Below, piece after piece: positions 6,525 to 7,249 of a stretch of 7,249 nt of DNA. The position numbers were made by a program, and so were the translations under genes. Source of the stretch: JAUXIQ01 sp030620925 [NCBI: Nitrospinota bacterium] (GTDB lineage Bacteria; JAUXIQ01); NCBI GenBank assembly GCA_030620925.1, contig JAUXIQ010000092.1, positions 1 to 7,249 of the forward strand, written 5' to 3'. Numbering within the stretch: the stretch's first letter is position 1; each line of letters begins with the position of its first letter. The notes under the pieces are model-generated. The model did no database searches. It was not told where the DNA came from and saw only the letters and a program-made list of their open reading frames with translations.

Positions 6525-6531
6525 GGGGAGG
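6525..6531 (+). promoter_or_regulatory. Strong ribosome binding site of the rightward SDR
   Basis: GGGGAGG lies 8 bases before GTG at 6540 and fixes that codon as the start. A small hairpin, ACGCC (6501-6505) with GGCGT (6515-6519), sits just upstream and could influence access. Confidence 0.8.
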
Positions 6532-6539
6532 AAACACTC

Positions 6540-7249
6540 GTGAAACCGGAAGAAAGGGTCGCGCTGGTAACGGGAGCCAGCTCCGGCATCGGCAGGGCGG
6601 TCGCCCTGCTGCTTGCTCAGCGGGGCTTCACCGTCTATGGGACGAGCCGCAACCCGTCGAGCTGTGAGAAGGTGCCCGGCGTGGAGTTGCTGCCCCTGGA
6701 CGTGCGTTCTGACGAGTCGGTGAACGCATGCGTGAGCGCGGTGTCAAAGCGAACGGGGCGATTGGACATCCTTGTCAATAACGCCGGTCACGTGCTGGAC
6801 GGTGCAATTGAAGAAACCGCGTTGGCGGAGGCAAAGGCGCAGTTCGAGACCAGCTTTTTTGGCACGTTTCGGATGATCAAGGCGGTGCTGCCGATCATGC
6901 GCAGAAAGGAATCTGGACGGATCATAAACATCAGCTCACTGGCCGGGCTGACTGCTATTCCGTTCGTTGGGTTTTACACAGCAAGTAAATTTGCGCTGGA
7001 AGGGTATACCGAGGCGCTTCGTCATGAGGTCAAACCATTTAACATCCTGGTCTCGATAATAGAGCCGGGGTTCATCAAGACCAACCTGATAAACAACCGG
7101 CAGAATACTGCCGATCGGATCAGCGACTACGACCCATGGCGCCAGAGGGCTTTAGAAGCGGTGCTGCAACACGAAAAAGAAGCCCCCGAGCCGACACTTG
7201 TGGCCAAATGCGTTACTCGGGTAATAGAAAGCAAATCGCCTAGGCTGAG
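6540..7249 (+). CDS. SDR family oxidoreductase, NADP(H)-type, cut by window end
   Basis: Classical short-chain dehydrogenase; 236 codons are visible and no stop is reached, so the C-terminus is missing (typical total about 270-290). The cofactor loop TGASSGIG is at 11-18. R37 in GTSRNP after strand 2 favours NADP(H). NNAG is at 80-83. The active site shows S133, Y146 and K150 (YTASK, with Ser 13 before Tyr). The PGFIKT block is at 177-182. It resembles the 17-beta-HSD/retinol-dehydrogenase-like bacterial SDRs, whose substrates vary (steroids, retinoids, other aldehydes or ketones). The residue usually Asn in the N-x-F-G tetrad motif is Ser105 here. It starts with GTG at 6540 behind a strong Shine-Dalgarno sequence. 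It is divergent from, and not closely similar to, the other SDR (different cofactor preference, no shared family blocks), so it is not a recent duplicate. Confidence 0.88.
   Translation, partial: MKPEERVALVTGASSGIGRAVALLLAQRGFTVYGTSRNPSSCEKVPGVELLPLDVRSDESVNACVSAVSKRTGRLDILVNNAGHVLDGAIEETALAEAKAQFETSFFGTFRMIKAVLPIMRRKESGRIINISSLAGLTAIPFVGFYTASKFALEGYTEALRHEVKPFNILVSIIEPGFIKTNLINNRQNTADRISDYDPWRQRALEAVLQHEKEAPEPTLVAKCVTRVIESKSPRL

Noticed and set aside
1-7249. CRISPR array, tRNA, insertion sequence, prophage or defence island
   Set aside because: No direct-repeat series, cloverleaf, transposase, integrase or known defence protein was seen in either strand.

Overview
The window reads as one contig fragment of an anaerobic, GC-balanced bacterium. 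It holds seven genes: five on the + strand, one on the - strand, and one + strand gene cut by the right edge. The order 5-formyltetrahydrofolate cyclo-ligase, RNase Y, YmdB-type phosphodiesterase, together with a DUF1786 protein and tailed short-chain dehydrogenases (SDRs), suggests Chloroflexota, most likely Dehalococcoidia. This is an inference from gene content and style. A Firmicutes-type anaerobe cannot be excluded, because rny-ymdB adjacency is also classic there. Non-ATG starts are frequent (GTG, GTG, TTG and GTG in four of seven genes).

Left part (1-3125), housekeeping block: a folate salvage enzyme (fthC/ygfA type), a 146-bp gap, then rny and ymdB 18 bp apart and almost certainly co-transcribed. 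RNase Y is the membrane-anchored endonuclease that starts mRNA decay. YmdB is a binuclear-metal phosphodiesterase of the same regulatory neighbourhood in other bacteria.

Middle part (3126-5187): a 207-bp AT-rich intergenic region with an imperfect inverted repeat leads into a six-helix nickel/cobalt-type transporter (UreH/NicO-like) with an 11-histidine loop. A DUF1786 protein follows 76 bp later. It carries glycine-rich loops of ASKHA (actin/Hsp70/sugar kinase) type, and its function is unknown.

Right part (5188-7249): the DUF1786 gene converges on a leftward SDR that resembles the (3R)-hydroxyacyl-CoA dehydrogenase domain of the multifunctional beta-oxidation enzyme MFE-2 and carries an extra C-terminal tail. 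A 370-bp divergent intergenic region separates it from a second, rightward SDR that runs off the window. This region is the richest non-coding stretch. It has a perfect 12-bp palindrome in the spacer of a possible proximal promoter, two small hairpins including a REP-like one, and a well-formed leftward promoter (TATAAT box) embedded in a perfect 9-bp inverted repeat that could be a shared operator for both SDR genes.

I see no CRISPR array, tRNA, rRNA, insertion sequence, phage gene or defence system. The best leads are the divergent SDR control region, the function of the DUF1786 protein beside a metal transporter, and the non-Asn residues at the catalytic-tetrad position in both SDRs.
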